A program made the position numbers and the translations under genes. Under the pieces are notes generated by a model. It did not search any database and was not told the DNA's origin. It saw only the letters and a list, made by a program, of their open reading frames with translations. A stretch of 64,000 bases of DNA from Lasiosphaeria ovina (taxonomy: Eukaryota > Ascomycota > Sordariomycetes > Sordariales > Lasiosphaeriaceae): NCBI GenBank assembly GCA_033439765.1, contig JAULSN010000014.1:310001-374000 (forward strand), written 5' to 3'. Shown here one piece after another: positions 61,663 to 64,000 of this stretch. Position 1 is the first letter of the stretch, and each line of letters begins with the position of its first letter.

Positions 61663-62697
61663 ATGGCAGAGCGAAACCCGCTAGTTGCGGGCGGCACGCA
61701 CAAGGGATCCTCGCACCCCAAAACCTTCGCCACTCACACCTTCCCGGCCATCCACGAGAACACCATCATCGTCGCAGCCACCCACCCCACGGTCCAAACT
61801 GGTGACCAGCAAAAAGATGGCTGGTTCCTGTCCGATTTCTACGCCTTCAACTACCTGCTGAACGGCTGCGTCGCGGACCAGACCTGGCTTACGGCTGCCA
61901 AACCAGAGACGCTAGTGGAGAAGTATGGGGACTTTCTCCATGGTTCACCCGATGGAGATCGTAAGGTAGTCCTAAGCCGCGACCTCCTTAACTCGGGCAT
62001 TACCCCGGTCACCCTCGTCGAGCCTACCAAGATGAAGGATAGATTTCTCAGCGAGGTTAATGAAGCATCTCTCCGCGCTAAGAAGAGTGGTTATCCGCTT
62101 CTTCTCATGGTTTTTTGTCACGGTATCGACGGTCACTACCTCTACCTCGACAATCGCGCTCAACATGGCATCAGTATCGTACAGCTTAAAGCAGCCCTAG
62201 AGCCGTACGTATCGGTCACCCTATTCACGACAGCCTGCTTTTCTGGAGGCTGGGTAGTTACCCCTGAGCTTAATATAACAACAATGGCTGCCGCAGAGCC
62301 CCGCGGTGTATCAATATCGTCGGGTAGTATAGGACGAGCCTACGGGTCCCTATTTGCTGGAGATACTATCGCGGCGCTCTCGGACGCTTCGACGCCACTA
62401 GTACTTGGACACATTTCGGGATCACCAATTACAGTCGATCCAGACTATCTTGCAGACGATACCTGCCTCCAACCCAGGGAGCCTACCGAGATGCAGGCAG
62501 AAACGTACAAGGAGTTTTGTCGTTCTATTACGGATGTTTTAGGGCCGCGGGGATTCTCTCGTATCCTACCCACCAGCTTCATATTTAGCGATCAGGATGA
62601 TAAGTGGGATTATTCTTGGACTAGAAGATCAGGAATCCCTGTGGCATATTTTAGAGAGCGCTGGGAAAAATTACCCACGTACCCTCAGCAACCATGA
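61663..62697 (+). CDS. Caspase-fold protein, copy 2, truncated
   Basis: Starts MAERNPLVAGGTHKG at 61663 and follows copy 1 closely for about 340 codons. Both putative catalytic motifs are kept: LLLMVFCHG and TTACFSGG. At 62695 a TGA ends the frame right where a deletion removed the equivalent of residues ~370-585 of copy 1. The C-terminal tail of copy 1 follows in another frame (62694-62867). The whole caspase-like domain is therefore still encoded. The first 15 residues and the promoter differ from copy 1, so the two copies may be expressed differently. Confidence 0.65.
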   Translation: MAERNPLVAGGTHKGSSHPKTFATHTFPAIHENTIIVAATHPTVQTGDQQKDGWFLSDFYAFNYLLNGCVADQTWLTAAKPETLVEKYGDFLHGSPDGDRKVVLSRDLLNSGITPVTLVEPTKMKDRFLSEVNEASLRAKKSGYPLLLMVFCHGIDGHYLYLDNRAQHGISIVQLKAALEPYVSVTLFTTACFSGGWVVTPELNITTMAAAEPRGVSISSGSIGRAYGSLFAGDTIAALSDASTPLVLGHISGSPITVDPDYLADDTCLQPREPTEMQAETYKEFCRSITDVLGPRGFSRILPTSFIFSDQDDKWDYSWTRRSGIPVAYFRERWEKLPTYPQQP

Positions 62698-62867
62698 GAT
62701 CTATCGGTAGGCAACTCCGTCGCTCGCTATCGCCCTCGAAGCATCTTCGCTCGCTGTCGCCCTCGAAGCGTCTTCGCCGTGGTGCGAGCGTCAGCGTCAG
62801 CGTCAGCGAGACCGATAACGCTTCACCCAGTGGCATGAAGCTTGGGAAGGCTCCCAATCTGTATTAG
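62694..62867 (+). pseudogene. Out-of-frame C-terminal tail of caspase-fold copy 2
   Basis: Reads SIGRQLRRSLSPSK...LSPSKRLRRGASVSV...TDNASP...LGKAPNLY with a stop at 62865-62867, matching the end of copy 1 (SIGRRLRRSLSPSK...LGKAPNLY), with a local duplication of the LSPSK segment. Confidence 0.8.
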
Positions 62868-63140
62868 AATTTCGGGCCATGGAATAGTTAGCCCGCTCCT
62901 TGGTAGCCAAGTTTGCTAGATACGAAAAGAACTACTACCTATATACATGGACAGAGCTATAGTCGTGAGACCTGCCCGGGCTAGTCCGGGACGCCCACAC
63001 AGCTGGCCAATCATGTTCCAAAGCCTCCTTTTCTTCAAAATTAGTATACTTTTTTGGAGGCAACTCAATTTTAGAGTGACAAGTAGCTAAATCCACCAAG
63101 TCCGCCAACCCAGATCCGTCTCGGGCCCCACATCGAAAAA
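62868..63140. other. Intergenic gap, no gene seen
   Basis: Short noncoding interval between the caspase-fold remnant and the promoter of the coiled-coil paralogue. Confidence 0.4.
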
Positions 63141-63180
63141 TTGCAGTCGTGCACGGACCAACCACACATCTATAAAAAAA
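63141..63180 (+). promoter_or_regulatory. Shared promoter box plus TATA, upstream of the coiled-coil paralogue
   Basis: TTGCAGTCGTGCACGGACCA (63141-63160) followed by TATAAAAAAA (63171-63180), same spacing as at 61456. Upstream ATCGAAAAATTGCAGTC also occurs, inverted, at 52878-52912 before the intact coiled-coil gene. Confidence 0.6.
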
Positions 63181-63238
63181 CGCTCCCCGCCTAGGCTCTC
63201 TCTTTCGCTCGTTCATATCGCACCCTCCGCACACCAAA

Positions 63239-63766
63239 ATGGACGGCCAAGCACTTCCTGAGCCTGATGTCATGGCTGCCGCATTCACCACGCTCAGTAC
63301 TCAAGCTCAGCGCTTTGCCAACATTGCGCCAATCCAAGACCAGCAGAACATTTTCGCTACGATCAATGCTCTGGGCCAGCGAATTGACCAGCGAATTGAC
63401 ACTCTGGGCCAGTAATTGGGCTAGCGAATTGACCAGCGCTTCAATTCACTCGCACACCGGTAATACAATTTTGAGATTGCTACTATCAATATGCGCTTAT
63501 TTGGGGCCGATAGCGCCGGTATTCTCCTGCCACTCGTTGACATCCGCGATGGGGGCGTTATTCATGGTTTCCCCGTGTCGCAACCCCAGCTCCATGCGAT
63601 AAATGGTATGTTATTTATTCTTCTGCTATTTATTCTTCTAGAGTGGCGGTGCTAACTCATATTAGACGCTGCTGCGAATATCATCTTAGCCGCCCTCGAC
63701 CTAATTCTCCCCCCGAATACGCCCTTAAATATCAAGCGCGAGACTATTCTGCGTAAGTGTATTTAG
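63239..63766 (+). pseudogene. Coiled-coil orphan protein, copy 2, three Gln codons turned into stops
   Basis: Exon 1 63239-63605, intron 63606-63665 (GTATGT donor, GCTAAC branch, TTAG acceptor), exon 2 63666-63766. The frame matches copy 1 (LPEPDVMAA, NALGQRIDQRID, LLPLVDIRDGG, then ILPPNTPLNIKRETIL) but has TAA, TAG and TAA within the coiled-coil part, at places where the pattern and copy 1 predict Gln. Splice sites and frame are otherwise kept. Confidence 0.75.
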
Positions 63767-64000
63767 AAATAAGGGGGAGATATATGGGATTGGAAGGAGG
63801 TTGTGGCCCAAACCCTTTGGCCGATATTCTGAGTGATTGTCGTGAGAAAGCATTTATCACATTTTGGGGCCATCCTGCCTTGGCCAATAGCAAAGAATAG
63901 AGTTCTCCAGCCCTTCAACACTACGGTCCGAATCTGGGAATAAGAAAGCATACGTCTGATAGTGAAATTGCCCAGCCAGCGTTGCCGCCGCCAGCCCAAG

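Noticed and set aside
1..64000. Starship-type giant transposon carrying these genes
   Set aside because: No tyrosine-recombinase (DUF3435) captain gene was seen in any frame; the cargo-like gene mix alone is not evidence.

Overview
This window looks like a transposon-rich, gene-poor compartment of a filamentous ascomycete (Pezizomycotina). The grounds are short spliceosomal introns (about 50-90 nt, GTA/GTG donors, CTAAC branch sites), Fot1/pogo, hAT, MULE, PIF/Harbinger and Ty1/copia elements of fungal type, several fragments of a RecQ-like helicase, and many stop codons explained by C-to-T or G-to-A changes at CpA/TpG, the signature of repeat-induced point mutation (RIP). The helicase fragments and minisatellites suggest, but do not prove, a position near a telomere. 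I cannot name the species. I saw no tRNA or rRNA gene, CRISPR array or bacterial gene.

Layout. 1-9 kb: an unidentified broken coding stretch, a 626-aa caspase-fold (clan CD) protein on the minus strand, a 168-bp tandem repeat, a copia scrap, a DD34E mariner transposase remnant, a decayed Fot1/pogo element (5701-7442) and a two-exon HNH-domain gene. 9-21 kb: small orphan genes, each beside tandem repeats, interleaved with pieces of a DUF6589-type gene that carries a MULE, which in turn carries a hAT element with an 8-bp target duplication. 21-25 kb: a second DUF6589-type gene with amplified internal repeats, then duplicated RecQ scraps. 25-31.2 kb: one PIF/Harbinger element (24983-31201, TTA target duplication) holding an intact Myb/SANT gene and broken by a RIP-damaged MULE (25748-28942) and two solo LTRs. 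31-38 kb: repeats, an orphan gene (34201-34719), RecQ fragments, a MULE fragment and a third scrap of the caspase-fold gene.

38.2-43.4 kb is a complete young Ty1/copia element (38199-43418; apparently identical 232-bp LTRs, AGTTC target duplication). Its gag and pol are in one frame separated by TGA-CTA, a known leaky-stop context, and its primer-binding site matches the 5' half of tRNA-Lys(CUU). 43.5-48 kb is a third DUF6589-type gene (minus strand) split by a ~1.9-kb insertion with its own gene. 48-52.5 kb holds a solo LTR, a second Harbinger remnant and a nearly intact Fot1/pogo element disabled by an 11-bp duplication. 53-58.2 kb has a coiled-coil orphan gene and a fourth DUF6589-type gene. 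59.7-64 kb has a decayed hAT, a truncated paralogue of the caspase-fold gene and a stop-ridden paralogue of the coiled-coil gene; these last two share a promoter box.

Few genes look like working host genes: the caspase-fold gene, the HNH gene, the orphan genes at 10.3, 13.3, 19.3, 34.2, 45 and 53 kb, and the Harbinger Myb gene. The rest is mobile DNA at various stages of decay. All family names come from motif reading and were not checked by database search.
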